Below, in pieces: positions 18,370 to 26,520 of a DNA stretch of 64,000 bases. The notes under the pieces are model-generated. The model searched no databases, was not told the DNA's origin, and saw only the letters and a list, made by a program, of their open reading frames with translations. The DNA lies in the NCBI RefSeq assembly GCF_001719165.1, contig NZ_CP017057.1:2232001-2296000 (forward strand), given 5' to 3'. Each line of letters opens with the position of its first letter. Positions within the stretch are counted from its first letter, which is position 1. The stretch comes from Erythrobacter litoralis (GTDB taxonomy: Bacteria > Pseudomonadota > Alphaproteobacteria > Sphingomonadales > Sphingomonadaceae). The position numbers and the translations under genes are program-made.

Positions 18370-18422
18370 GGCGGGGCGAAGCGGTATCCGGCGACCCCCG
18401 GCCGCTTCGTCCCGCCCTTTTT
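18370..18422 (+). terminator. Intrinsic terminator after the haem peroxidase
   Basis: A 15-base-pair stem (18370-18384 with 18402-18416, one G-U pair) contains an inner CCGG/CCGG pairing and is followed by CTTTTTCTT. This is the clearest rho-independent terminator in the window. It lies 70 bases after the peroxidase stop and 44 bases before the next start. Confidence 0.85.
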
Positions 18423-18465
18423 CTTCCCTTTGCACGGGCGTGCGCGGAGGCCTATCGCGCCTGGC

Positions 18466-19635
18466 ATGAAGCATTACGACGCGATCATCCTGGGAGCGGG
18501 CGCCGCCGGCCTGATGTGCGCCGCGCGCGCGGGCCAGCGGGGGCTGCGGGTCGCGGTGCTCGAACGCGCGGCAAAGCCGGGCAAGAAGATCCTCATTTCG
18601 GGCGGCGGGCGGTGCAATTTCACCAATCTGCACGCAGGGCCCGGCAATTACCTTTCGGCCAATCCCCATTTCGCCAAGAGCGCGCTCGCCCGATACACGC
18701 CCGCCGATTTCATCGAACTGGTCGAACGGCACGCAATCGCGTGGCACGAAAAGACGCTCGGGCAATTGTTCTGCGACGGATCGGCGAAGGCGATCGTCGA
18801 CATGCTGATCGCCGAATGTCCCGACAGCGTGGAGGTGATCTGCGACGCCGATGTCAGCGCGGTCGTGAAGGACGGGGAGACATTCGCCGTCTCCGCCTCG
18901 GGCGAAAGCTATGCCGCGCCCGCGCTCGTCATCGCGACCGGCGGGCCGTCGATCCCGAGAATGGGCGCGACCGGCTTCGCCTACGATCTTGCGCGGCAAT
19001 TCGGGCTGAAAGTGGTCGAGCCGCGCCCCGCCCTAGTGCCGCTCACGCTGGGCGGCGAGGATGTCCTGTTCCGCGAGCTGTCGGGCGTTTCCGCGCCCGT
19101 GAGAGCGCGCGCCGGGGCGGGCAGTTTCGATGAGGCGGCCCTGTTCACGCACAATGGGCTTTCGGGCCCTGTGATCCTCCAGGTTTCCTCCTACTGGACG
19201 CCCGGCTCCGAAGTCGCGGTGACATTCGTCCCGCAGGAGGATGCCGAATGGCTCGTCCAGATGAAGCGCGACAGGCCGCGGGCGAGCGTGCGCGCGGCCC
19301 TGCGCGAACACCTGCCCGACCGGCTTGCCGATGCGCTGGCCGACCGGCTGGGGATCGAACGCGAACTCGGCAATGTCCCCGACGCGGCGCTGCGCGAAGC
19401 GGGCGCGCGGCTCGCCGAATGGCGCTTTTCGCCGACGGGCACGGAAGGCTTCGCCAAGGCCGAGGTGACGATCGGCGGCATCTCCACCGGCGAGCTTTCC
19501 TCGCGCACGATGGAGGCGAAACGCGTCCCCGGCCTCTACGCGATCGGCGAGGCGGTGGACGTGACCGGCTGGCTCGGCGGTTACAATTTCCAGTGGGCCT
19601 GGGCGAGCGGGGTCGCCTGCGGGGAGAGTTTGTAA
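18466..19635 (+). CDS. HI0933/YhiN-type flavoprotein
   Basis: A 389-residue FAD-binding protein of the HI0933 family (often annotated as an aminoacetone oxidase or NAD(P)/FAD-dependent oxidoreductase). It has the N-terminal dinucleotide-binding motif AIILGAGAAGLMCAARAG, the family signature GKKILISGGGRCNFTN (~42-57), IATGGPSIPRMGATGFAYDLA (~155-175), and the C-terminal FAD motif YAIGEAVDVTGWLGGYNFQW. The true reaction is not established for most members. ATG 18466 puts the Rossmann strand at residue 5. It starts after the terminator at 18370-18422 and ends 24 bases from the convergent TonB receptor gene. Confidence 0.9.
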   Translation: MKHYDAIILGAGAAGLMCAARAGQRGLRVAVLERAAKPGKKILISGGGRCNFTNLHAGPGNYLSANPHFAKSALARYTPADFIELVERHAIAWHEKTLGQLFCDGSAKAIVDMLIAECPDSVEVICDADVSAVVKDGETFAVSASGESYAAPALVIATGGPSIPRMGATGFAYDLARQFGLKVVEPRPALVPLTLGGEDVLFRELSGVSAPVRARAGAGSFDEAALFTHNGLSGPVILQVSSYWTPGSEVAVTFVPQEDAEWLVQMKRDRPRASVRAALREHLPDRLADALADRLGIERELGNVPDAALREAGARLAEWRFSPTGTEGFAKAEVTIGGISTGELSSRTMEAKRVPGLYAIGEAVDVTGWLGGYNFQWAWASGVACGESL

Positions 19636-19659
19636 CCCTTCCTGACAGGTCGAGGGACG

Positions 19660-22600
19660 CTAGAAGAGCTTTCTTATGTCGATCCCCACGAACAGGCCGG
19701 TCGGATCGATCAGCAGCGGCTGGTAATTGATCGGCACATTGCCCGCCTCGTCCCTCACCCGGCGCTGAGCGTCGAAGATGTTGTCCGCCCGCAGCGACAC
19801 ACGGACATTGTCGAGCCACTTCTCCTCGCTTCCCGTCAGCTCGTCGACATTGGCGAAGATGCGCAGGTCAAAGGTCACGATGTCGCCGAAGAACAGGTCG
19901 GTGCTGCCCGGCAGGCCCGAACCGTCCAACCGGGTCTCGCCCGTGTACCGGCCCGACAGGCGGAGGCCGAGGCCCTCGCCGAACACGCCCGCCTCGAGAC
20001 GCGAGGAATGGCGCGGGAAGCCGAAAGCCCCGGTCGCATCCCCGTCGAGCTGATCGAGAACCGGCACGCCGGGGGCGATCAGGATCTCGTTGGCAAGTTC
20101 GATCGTGTGGGTGAGGTTGGCGAAGTAGAAAAAGCCGCTCGGCCGCCCGCCGCCGCCCAACGGGTTGAAGGCCGGGCCTCCCCCGCCGCCCGGACGACCG
20201 CCCTGCTCGCCGTCCTCGCTCATCTGGCACATGCGCGTGCGGAAGCGTTCGAGCACTTCGTCGGGGATGGTCCCGTCGGGTCCGCGCGACTGGTCTATGC
20301 CCATCTTGACGAAAGCGGGATCGACACCGGGCAGGAGGGCGGAGACATCCTCTCCTGCATCGATCCTGGCGATCAGTTCGCGCAGCGCCGCGATGCCGTC
20401 ATCGCCGCACAGCCGCGCGCGGAAGGCTTCGTATTGCGCGCTGCGCTCGCCGCCGCCGCCGCCCGGAGCCGCCGGAGCACCGCCCGCAGGCGGTCCCGAA
20501 GCACCGCCCATCATGGCCGGGTCGATCGCGCAGATGCGTGTCCGGAACATGGCGAGGCGTTCGGGGTCGATGGTCCCGTCATCGCTGCGCGCGCGGGCGA
20601 TCATCGCCTTGAAGCGGTCAGCATCGAAGCCGGGGATTTCCGCCGAAAGGTCCTCGCCCGCATCGATTCGTGCGATGAGATCGGCGAGCCATTCGGCACC
20701 GTCATCGGCGCACAGACGGTTGCGGAAGGCCATGAACTGCTCGCGTTGGCCCGCCGATGGCGCGCCGCCGCTTCCTTCGTCGCCGCCCGACGCTCCCGAC
20801 GGCGGACCACCCGAAGGCCCGCCGCTGCCGCCGCCCCCGCCTTCGCGACCACCGCCGCCGCGCGCGCCCGGAGGCCCGCCTTCCGCCTCGTCCTGGCCAA
20901 AGCGCCCGCGCGTCCCCAGCGTGAATTGCAGCCGGTCGGAACGCGTCTCGGCAAAGCTGACGGCGCGCCGGTCGATGAAGGTCAGCCGCCCGTTCGCATC
21001 GCGCTGTATCCGGTCGGGAAAGGCCGCCTCGATCGCCTGCGTGACCTGCGGGAAGCCGCTGGTGACGTTGTCCGAACGGTTGCGGATATATTCCACGGTG
21101 AAGCGGGTGTTCTCCCAGAAAGGCAGCTCCCAGTTCGCCTGGAAGCGCCAGTCGGTCTGGGTCTCGGCGGGAAGGTCGGCATTGCCGCCGGTCAGCACCT
21201 CGGCGAGCACGGTCTCGCCCGTGACGAGGTCGAAGACGGGCACGTTGGGCTGAAGCACCTGCGGATCGCCCAATTGGCGCAGCCCCGGCGCGACCTCGCG
21301 GTAGACATAGGTCGCCGACAATTCGAGCCTTTCGGTCACGCCCCAGTTGAGGCCGACCGAATAGTCCCCGAGCGTGCCGAAATCCGACAAGTCGTTGATC
21401 CCGGCATTGAGATTGACCGTGAAGCTCCCCAGCGCATCGGCGAAGCCCCGGCGGCGGCTGGTGATCGGGACGACGAGGTTCGCGCCCGTGGAAACTTCGC
21501 CGCGGGTCAGGTCCACCGGCAGGTTGCCGCGCGTGTCCGAAGCCTCGACCCGGTTCCAGTCGTAGCCGACATCGAAGGTCGCCATCAGCTCGCCGCCCGG
21601 AAGGTCCGCGAGCGGGCCGTTCAGCGTGTGCAGCGTCGTCGCGTTGATGCCGCGTGTGTTCGCGACATCGAAGCCGCCGTCCACCGCGCGAGGCAGCTCT
21701 GCGTCAAGCGCGAGAGTGCCGGCCAGCGCCTGCGCTTCGAGCCCGGAGGTGTCGAAGCGGCGGTCGATCACCTGCTCGAGTTCGGAAAAGCCCGCATCGA
21801 ATGTCCCGGTATACTGGAAGGCATTGACCCGCTTGTTCAGCGAACCCGAGGCGTTGAGGAAATCTTCCGCCCGGGTCTGGGTGAGCGGTGTCTCCTCGCC
21901 GAAGGTGCGCGTCAGGCTCTCGCCCCCCGGACCGGTCAGCGTGACGAGATTGAGCCCGTTCTGCGCCCGGCTGTCGTTGCGCGCGTAATTGACGTTGGCC
22001 GAGACGGAGACGCCAGTGTCGATGAAGGCCTTGGCATAGCTGACATTGGCATCGAAGGAGCGCGTGTCGGCGAGCAGGCTGCGGAATTGCGCCTGGTCGG
22101 GATCGGTCGCGAGGTCCGAGGTCGAACCGGGCGTCTGGATGATCCCGCGCTCCGCCTCGGTCAGCAGCGAGCGGTCGTTGGCGGTGAAATTGGCGTTGAT
22201 CCGGCCGCCGTCGGCGATGCGCAGGTAACCCAACTCCTGCTCGGTCTGGAAATAGCCGCCCCGGCTCGGCCCCTCGAATTCAAGCTCGACCTCGGCGTTT
22301 TCGTAATTGTCCTTGAGGATGAGATTGATGACCCGGCGGTCGGGCGGAAAGCCGAATCGCTGGGCGACCTCTTCGGGGAAGACCTCGACCCGGGCGAGCG
22401 CCTCGGGCGGATATTGCGCGAATTCGCGGAAGGAGCCGACGCGGATGCCGTTGACGAGCACGACCGGGCGTTCGCCCCCGCGCCCGCGCGCCGATCCGGT
22501 GCGGGCCTCGATCTGCTGGATGAGATCGCTGATCGAGGCGACCCCTTCGGACGCGATCGCTTCCTCGTCGAGTTCGAGCAGCGGGGCCTGTTCGACATCG

Positions 22601-22818
22601 AGCTGGCCGCGCAGGCGCTGGGCGCGCACGATGATCTCACCGCCTCCTCCGGAGGTCTGGTCTTCGGCCTCCTGGGACGAAGCTTCGGTCGCCCGGGCGC
22701 TGTCGCTTTCCCCTTCCGCCTCCTGCGCGCCCGCCGGCATCGCGGCGAGCCAGAGCCATACGGCAGAGGAGCAGAGGGCGGCCCGGACAAGCGGGCGCGG
22801 GGAAGCAAAGCGTTTCAT
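19660..22818 (-). CDS. TonB-dependent receptor with duplicated domain inserted in the barrel
   Basis: A 1052-residue outer-membrane receptor. A signal peptide ends near AMPAGAQ, followed by an acidic Ser/Glu region and a plug with IIVRAQRL and [17 protein letters not shown]; the C-terminus ends with an outer-membrane Phe (GIDIRKLF). The plug and first barrel strands look normal. About two thirds along (roughly 20,150-20,890) the barrel is interrupted by long Gly/Pro-rich linkers and two copies of a ~75-residue acidic domain, each with a Cys near its start (FRNRLC, FRARLC) and another near its end (FRTRIC, FRTRMC). Barrel strands resume with [15 protein letters not shown] 22818 begins the signal peptide. 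The substrate is unknown. The receptor is convergent with the flavoprotein and divergent from infA. Confidence 0.85.
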   Translation of the reverse strand: MKRFASPRPLVRAALCSSAVWLWLAAMPAGAQEAEGESDSARATEASSQEAEDQTSGGGGEIIVRAQRLRGQLDVEQAPLLELDEEAIASEGVASISDLIQQIEARTGSARGRGGERPVVLVNGIRVGSFREFAQYPPEALARVEVFPEEVAQRFGFPPDRRVINLILKDNYENAEVELEFEGPSRGGYFQTEQELGYLRIADGGRINANFTANDRSLLTEAERGIIQTPGSTSDLATDPDQAQFRSLLADTRSFDANVSYAKAFIDTGVSVSANVNYARNDSRAQNGLNLVTLTGPGGESLTRTFGEETPLTQTRAEDFLNASGSLNKRVNAFQYTGTFDAGFSELEQVIDRRFDTSGLEAQALAGTLALDAELPRAVDGGFDVANTRGINATTLHTLNGPLADLPGGELMATFDVGYDWNRVEASDTRGNLPVDLTRGEVSTGANLVVPITSRRRGFADALGSFTVNLNAGINDLSDFGTLGDYSVGLNWGVTERLELSATYVYREVAPGLRQLGDPQVLQPNVPVFDLVTGETVLAEVLTGGNADLPAETQTDWRFQANWELPFWENTRFTVEYIRNRSDNVTSGFPQVTQAIEAAFPDRIQRDANGRLTFIDRRAVSFAETRSDRLQFTLGTRGRFGQDEAEGGPPGARGGGGREGGGGGSGGPSGGPPSGASGGDEGSGGAPSAGQREQFMAFRNRLCADDGAEWLADLIARIDAGEDLSAEIPGFDADRFKAMIARARSDDGTIDPERLAMFRTRICAIDPAMMGGASGPPAGGAPAAPGGGGGERSAQYEAFRARLCGDDGIAALRELIARIDAGEDVSALLPGVDPAFVKMGIDQSRGPDGTIPDEVLERFRTRMCQMSEDGEQGGRPGGGGGPAFNPLGGGGRPSGFFYFANLTHTIELANEILIAPGVPVLDQLDGDATGAFGFPRHSSRLEAGVFGEGLGLRLSGRYTGETRLDGSGLPGSTDLFFGDIVTFDLRIFANVDELTGSEEKWLDNVRVSLRADNIFDAQRRVRDEAGNVPINYQPLLIDPTGLFVGIDIRKLF

Positions 22819-22933
22819 GCGGCTCTCTCTTGAGCGGAACGGTGCATCGGACAAGCGCTTCTATTGTAACGCTTTGCACCTGAACCTACGGATAGTGCGC
22901 GTGGGGAGATGCAGCGCGCACCCCCGGCGCGAA

Positions 22934-23029
22934 TGCGTCCGTAACGCACGACCCTTCCCTTTTGTCCCGGGCATCGCTAAATGCGCCGCTCACATCGACG
23001 AACGCATTGTGCGTTGCAACACGGACGCA
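22934..23029 (+). promoter_or_regulatory. Candidate switch-like leader of infA
   Basis: TGCGTCCGT-AACGCAC (22934-22949) is fully complementary to GTGCGTT plus ACGGACGCA (23009-23015 and 23021-23029), with a five-base GCAAC bulge: 16 base pairs whose 3' arm abuts the ribosome-binding site AAGG (23029-23032). A second copy of AACGCA at 23001-23006 can instead pair with TGCGTT at 23010-23015. The two forms exclude each other, which would allow control of IF-1 translation. Confidence 0.45.
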
Positions 23030-23038
23030 AGGAAATTC

Positions 23039-23284
23039 ATGGCGAAAGAAGAACTCCTCGAAATGCGCGGGCGTGTGGTCGAGCTGCTGCCCAATGCGAT
23101 GTTCCGGGTGGAGCTTGAAAACGGCCATGAAGTCCTCGGGCACACGGCGGGCAAGATGCGCAAGAACCGCATCCGCGTGCTCGTCGGCGACGAAGTGCTG
23201 TGCGAACTGACGCCGTATGACCTGACCAAGGCGCGGATCACCTACCGCTTCATGCCGGGCCGCGGCGGTCCCGGCCCGCAGTAA
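23039..23284 (+). CDS. infA: Translation initiation factor IF-1
   Basis: An 81-residue OB-fold protein that binds the ribosomal A site during initiation with IF-2 and IF-3. The family core is intact: [19 protein letters not shown], then [20 protein letters not shown] and [20 protein letters not shown]. Typical IF-1 proteins end at about residue 72 after the TYRF-like motif; here nine extra residues ([10 protein letters not shown] region) follow. ATG 23039 sits six bases after AAGGA. It starts the compact run infA-maf-RNase E/G-like-yacG, an arrangement common in Sphingomonadales. The leader upstream can form alternative hairpins. Confidence 0.97.
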   Translation: MAKEELLEMRGRVVELLPNAMFRVELENGHEVLGHTAGKMRKNRIRVLVGDEVLCELTPYDLTKARITYRFMPGRGGPGPQ

Positions 23285-23302
23285 GTTCGCGCTGCCCCGC
23301 TG

Positions 23303-23875
23303 ATGGGCGCGCTTCACCTGACGCTGGCATCGGCCTCGCCCCGGCGGCGCGAACTGATCGCGCGGCTCGGGATCGAACCCGATGCGGTCACGCCTGCCGA
23401 TATCGACGAAACGCCGCTCAAGGGCGAGCTTCCGCGCGCCTATGCCCTGCGCATGGGACGAAAAAAGGCGCTTGCCGTGAACGCGCCCGGCTTCGTGCTG
23501 GCGGGCGACACGGTCGTCGCCGCGGGCCGCCGCATCCTGCCCAAGACCGAAATGCGCGAGGAAGCCGAGGCCTGCCTCAAACTGCTTTCGGGCCGCCGCC
23601 ACACCGTGCTCTCCAGCGTGGTCCTGCGCGCGCCCGACGGCTCGCTGCGCGAACGGCTGAGCGAGAACGTGGTCCGCTTCAAGCCGCTTTCGGGGCAGGA
23701 GATCGCGGATTATCTCGCGGGCGGCGAATGGCACGGCAAGGCTGGCGGTTACGCGATACAGGGCGCGGCGGAAGGGCTGATCCAGTGGATCCGGGGCAGC
23801 CATTCCTCCGTGATGGGTCTGCCGCTCTATGAAACGCGGGCGCTGCTCAAGGCGGCGGGATTCGCAATTGCCTGA
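23303..23875 (+). CDS. maf: Maf-family nucleotide pyrophosphatase
   Basis: A 190-residue Maf/HAM1-like nucleotide pyrophosphatase, which removes pyrophosphate from non-canonical or selected nucleoside triphosphates. Conserved motifs are LTLASASPRRRELI (~6-19), VLAGDTVVAAGRRILPK (~67-83), LLSGRRHTVLSSVVL (~95-109) and the catalytic region AGGYAIQGAAEGLIQWIRG with its Gln. The length is normal. It begins 18 bases after infA and overlaps the next gene by eight bases. Residue differences between the dTTP/UTP and m7GTP subgroups are too subtle to assign a substrate here. Confidence 0.94.
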   Translation: MGALHLTLASASPRRRELIARLGIEPDAVTPADIDETPLKGELPRAYALRMGRKKALAVNAPGFVLAGDTVVAAGRRILPKTEMREEAEACLKLLSGRRHTVLSSVVLRAPDGSLRERLSENVVRFKPLSGQEIADYLAGGEWHGKAGGYAIQGAAEGLIQWIRGSHSSVMGLPLYETRALLKAAGFAIA

Positions 23876-24839
23876 TCGCGGGTCCGAATGGCTGGTCGAG
23901 GACGGGATCGGCGAATGGCGCGCGCTGCTGATCGAAAACGGCGAGGCTGTGGATGCGAAACTGCTGTGGCCGGGCGAGATGCGTACGGGCGAGTTCGTCA
24001 CCGCGCAGCTCGTCGCCAAGCGGGCGGGCAAGGGGCGCGGCACGGCGCGGACCGAATGCGGGCGCGAAATCCTCGTCGACCAGCTTCCCTGGGGAATCAC
24101 CGAAGGCGAAAAACTCACCGTGCTCATCACGCGGGCAGCGATCGCCGAGCGCGGCCGGCTCAAGCGGGCGCAGGGCCGGGTGGTCGATGGCGTGCCCAAA
24201 AACGAGGCAGCGCCCTGGCCCACGCTCGATGCGCGCCGAGTGCACCGGTTTCCAGCCGGGCTGTGGGAAGATGCGTGGTCCGCCGCTTCAAGCGGCTCGA
24301 TCGCCTTTCCGGGCGGCGAGGTCCTGTGTTCGGTGACGCCGGCCATGACCGTGATCGATGTCGATGGAGAGGGCGGAGCGCGCGAACTCGCCCTTGCCGC
24401 GGTCCCCGCGATCGCCCGCGCGCTCCGCCTGTTCAACATCGGCGGGAATATCGGCGTCGACTTTCCCTCGATCGAGGCCAAGGCCGACCGGCGCGCAGTG
24501 GATGAAGCGTTGGGCGGGGCGCTGGGCGGGTTTTCGCATGAACGCACAGCGATGAACGGGTTCGGTTTCGTGCAGATCGTCGCGCGGCTCGAAGGCCCCT
24601 CGCTGCTCCACCGCTTCTGGACCAGCCGCGTCGGCATGTGCGCGCGCATGGCGCTGCGGCGGGCTGAAATGCTCGAAGGGGCGGGCGCGGCGCTGCTGAC
24701 GGTGCATCCCGCGCTCAAGGCGAAGATAACGGACGAATGGCTCGAAGAGCTCGCCCGCCGCGCGGGGCGCGACGTGCGCCTGGAGACCGATCCCGGCCTT
24801 GCACTCGAGGCGCCGAGTGCTCAACTTGTGGCCCCATGA
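23868..24839 (+). CDS. RNase E/G-family protein, short form
   Basis: A 323-residue protein resembling the catalytic core of RNase E/G but lacking the C-terminal scaffold and the zinc-link cysteines. The TRAAIAERGRLKRAQGR region and NIGGNIGVDFPSIEAKADRRAVDEAL (around residues 185-210) match the RNase H-like subdomain, with the conserved Asp in GVDFPS; later MNGFGFVQIVARLEG corresponds to the family's GL...ITRKR region but is divergent. Because the RKR-type residues and Zn-link are missing, nuclease activity is uncertain. It starts with TTG 23868 inside the end of maf (eight-base overlap) and its TGA overlaps the yacG start, so it is a mid-operon gene. Confidence 0.8.
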   Translation: MPDRGSEWLVEDGIGEWRALLIENGEAVDAKLLWPGEMRTGEFVTAQLVAKRAGKGRGTARTECGREILVDQLPWGITEGEKLTVLITRAAIAERGRLKRAQGRVVDGVPKNEAAPWPTLDARRVHRFPAGLWEDAWSAASSGSIAFPGGEVLCSVTPAMTVIDVDGEGGARELALAAVPAIARALRLFNIGGNIGVDFPSIEAKADRRAVDEALGGALGGFSHERTAMNGFGFVQIVARLEGPSLLHRFWTSRVGMCARMALRRAEMLEGAGAALLTVHPALKAKITDEWLEELARRAGRDVRLETDPGLALEAPSAQLVAP

Positions 24840-25024
24840 CCACGAGCCCGAACCGCCCCTGCCCGATCTGCCGCAAGCCGCGCAGGCCCGACTTCAGCCC
24901 GTTCTGCTCGCAGCGCTGCAAGGACCGCGACCTCGCCCGGTGGTTCGGCGATGGCTATGCCGTGCCCGGTCGCCCGGCCAGCCCGGACGAACTCGCGCAG
25001 GATAACTGGGACGAGCAGGACTGA
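24836..25024 (+). CDS. yacG: YacG, zinc-ribbon DNA gyrase inhibitor
   Basis: A 62-residue protein with a treble-clef zinc site: CPICRKP near the N-terminus and FCSQRCKDRDLARWF in the middle supply the CxxC and CxxxC ligands, which together with the length define YacG. In E. coli the homologue binds GyrB and inhibits gyrase. The C-terminus is acidic (DNWDEQD). Its ATG overlaps the stop codon of the RNase E/G-like gene (ATGA), so it is the last gene of the infA run. A tRNA-Phe gene follows 120 bases downstream. Confidence 0.94.
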   Translation: MTTSPNRPCPICRKPRRPDFSPFCSQRCKDRDLARWFGDGYAVPGRPASPDELAQDNWDEQD

Positions 25025-25144
25025 CGGCCCGACATTGCGGTGCCGGCCCCGAGATTTCCCTCTTGCCAAGCGCCGCACCGTTCGCCATAGGCCCGCACTC
25101 ATTCGCTCGCCGGCATGGCTTTCCATGTCGCCGCGGAGTAGGAA

Positions 25145-25220
25145 GCCCAAGTAGCTCAGTTGGTAGAGCATACGACTGAAAATCGTAGTGTCGGTGGTTC
25201 GATTCCGCCCTTGGGCACCA
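25145..25220 (+). tRNA. tRNA-Phe (GAA)
   Basis: 76 bases folding as a complete cloverleaf: acceptor GCCCAAG/CTTGGGC, D-arm with AGCTCAGTTGGTAGAGC, anticodon stem ACGAC/ATCGT region with loop CTGAAAA (anticodon GAA at its centre), T-arm GGTGGTTCGATTCCGCC, and an encoded CCA end. Nothing in the window is integrated at its 3' end; purC starts 35 bases downstream. Confidence 0.97.
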
Positions 25221-25254
25221 CTCCCCTCCTGACGCGAGGCACCATAATTCCATC

Positions 25255-26052
25255 ATGTCCCGCCGCACCAAGATCTACGAAGGCAAGGCCAAGATCCTCT
25301 ATGAGGGGCCAGAGCCCGGCACGCTCATCCAGTATTTCAAGGATGATGCGACCGCCTTCAACGCCGAGAAGAAGGGCACGATCAACGGCAAGGGCGTGAT
25401 CAACAACCGCATCAGCGAACACGTCTTCACGCGTCTCGCCCATATCGGCATCCCCACCCATTTCATCCGCCGCCTCAACATGCGCGAGCAATTGATCCGG
25501 CAGTGCGAGATCATCCCGATCGAGGTCGTGCTGCGCAATGTCGCGGCCGGATCGATTTCCAAGCGTCTCGGGATCGAGGAAGGCGAACCGCTCCCTCACA
25601 CGCTGATCGAATATTATTACAAGGACGATGCGCTGGGCGATCCGCTGGTCGCTGAAGAGCACATCGCCTGTTTCAACTGGGCCTCGAACGAGGAGATGCA
25701 CGACATTTCCTCGATGGCGATCCGGATCAACGATTTCCTGTGCGGCATGTTCGCCGCGATCGATATCCGGCTGGTTGATTTCAAGCTCGAATTCGGGCGC
25801 CTCTATGACGGCGATTACAGCCGCGTCATCCTCGCCGACGAAATCAGCCCGGACGGCTGCCGTCTGTGGGACATGAATTCGGGCGAAAAGCTCGACAAGG
25901 ACCGCTTTCGCCGCGATCTCGGCGGCGAGGAAGAGGCCTATCGCGAAGTCGCCCGCCGGCTCGGCCTGCTCGCTGGCGAGGAAAACGGACCGGGTGAAGT
26001 GCTCGATCTGTCGACGCACCGCTCGCGGCTGCGCACCCCGCCCAAGAAATAG
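25255..26052 (+). CDS. purC: SAICAR synthetase (PurC)
   Basis: Phosphoribosylaminoimidazole-succinocarboxamide synthase, an ATP-dependent ligase of purine synthesis joining CAIR and aspartate. The 265-residue sequence has the N-terminal nucleotide-binding strands [12 protein letters not shown], then [30 protein letters not shown], and the C-terminal [10 protein letters not shown] and [15 protein letters not shown], all PurC hallmarks. In related genomes purC is usually close to purS and purQ. Here purS/purQ lie 6 kb away at 32.0 kb, separated by an M16 peptidase gene and a TonB receptor gene. A 468-base gap follows. Confidence 0.96.
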   Translation: MSRRTKIYEGKAKILYEGPEPGTLIQYFKDDATAFNAEKKGTINGKGVINNRISEHVFTRLAHIGIPTHFIRRLNMREQLIRQCEIIPIEVVLRNVAAGSISKRLGIEEGEPLPHTLIEYYYKDDALGDPLVAEEHIACFNWASNEEMHDISSMAIRINDFLCGMFAAIDIRLVDFKLEFGRLYDGDYSRVILADEISPDGCRLWDMNSGEKLDKDRFRRDLGGEEEAYREVARRLGLLAGEENGPGEVLDLSTHRSRLRTPPKK

Positions 26053-26520
26053 TCGCGGCGCCCCGGCGCGCGCGGATCAGCCCTCCTCGCATGACCGGGG
26101 CCTGCCGCTTTCGCGTGCAGCGCGATTCGCCGTGGGCGGCCCGGCCCACGCCAGCCCATGCCATGCCCACGCGGAAGGCAATGCCCCGCCTGCCCATTTT
26201 CGCGGCAGCCGGATGCCCTGCCCGCACCTTGGGCATGGCATCAGGAGGCGCGCCCCCGGGGCGGTGTGTCATCCGGCCCGAATATCGGTGCTGCCCGCGA
26301 AACGGGCAGCCCCGACCGGCCCAGAAATGCCCGTTCAGCAGGCAGTCAAACCCGGCCCGGCAAAGGGTCGCACGCAAGCTGCCGGCGCCCGGCAAGCGCC
26401 TGCCGCCGCCTGCCCTCGGGAGGGGCAATCGCCCTGCCTTGCCACGGCGGGGCTGACAAAGCGCTGCGGGCCGCTAGGCTGGCGGCACAGAGGGAACAAT
26501 CGGGGCTCGCACGACTGCAC
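26053..26520. other. 468-base gap with a perfect hairpin and no supported gene
   Basis: Open frames here are GC-rich shadows without family motifs. The only clear structure is GCTGCCCG (26290-26297) paired with CGGGCAGC (26303-26310) around a CGAAA loop. The region is full of CCCGC/GGCAT words and repeats the words ATGCCC and GGCATGGC. It could hold the promoter of the M16 gene, a small RNA, or the remains of a lost gene. Confidence 0.4.

Noticed and set aside
20008..22833. A 941-codon open frame antisense to the TonB receptor
   Set aside because: No family motifs, composition of a GC-rich shadow frame, and a real receptor on the other strand. The same holds for long frames antisense to the GGDEF-EAL gene (32,962-35,343) and to the hydrolase/hisG region (883-2367).
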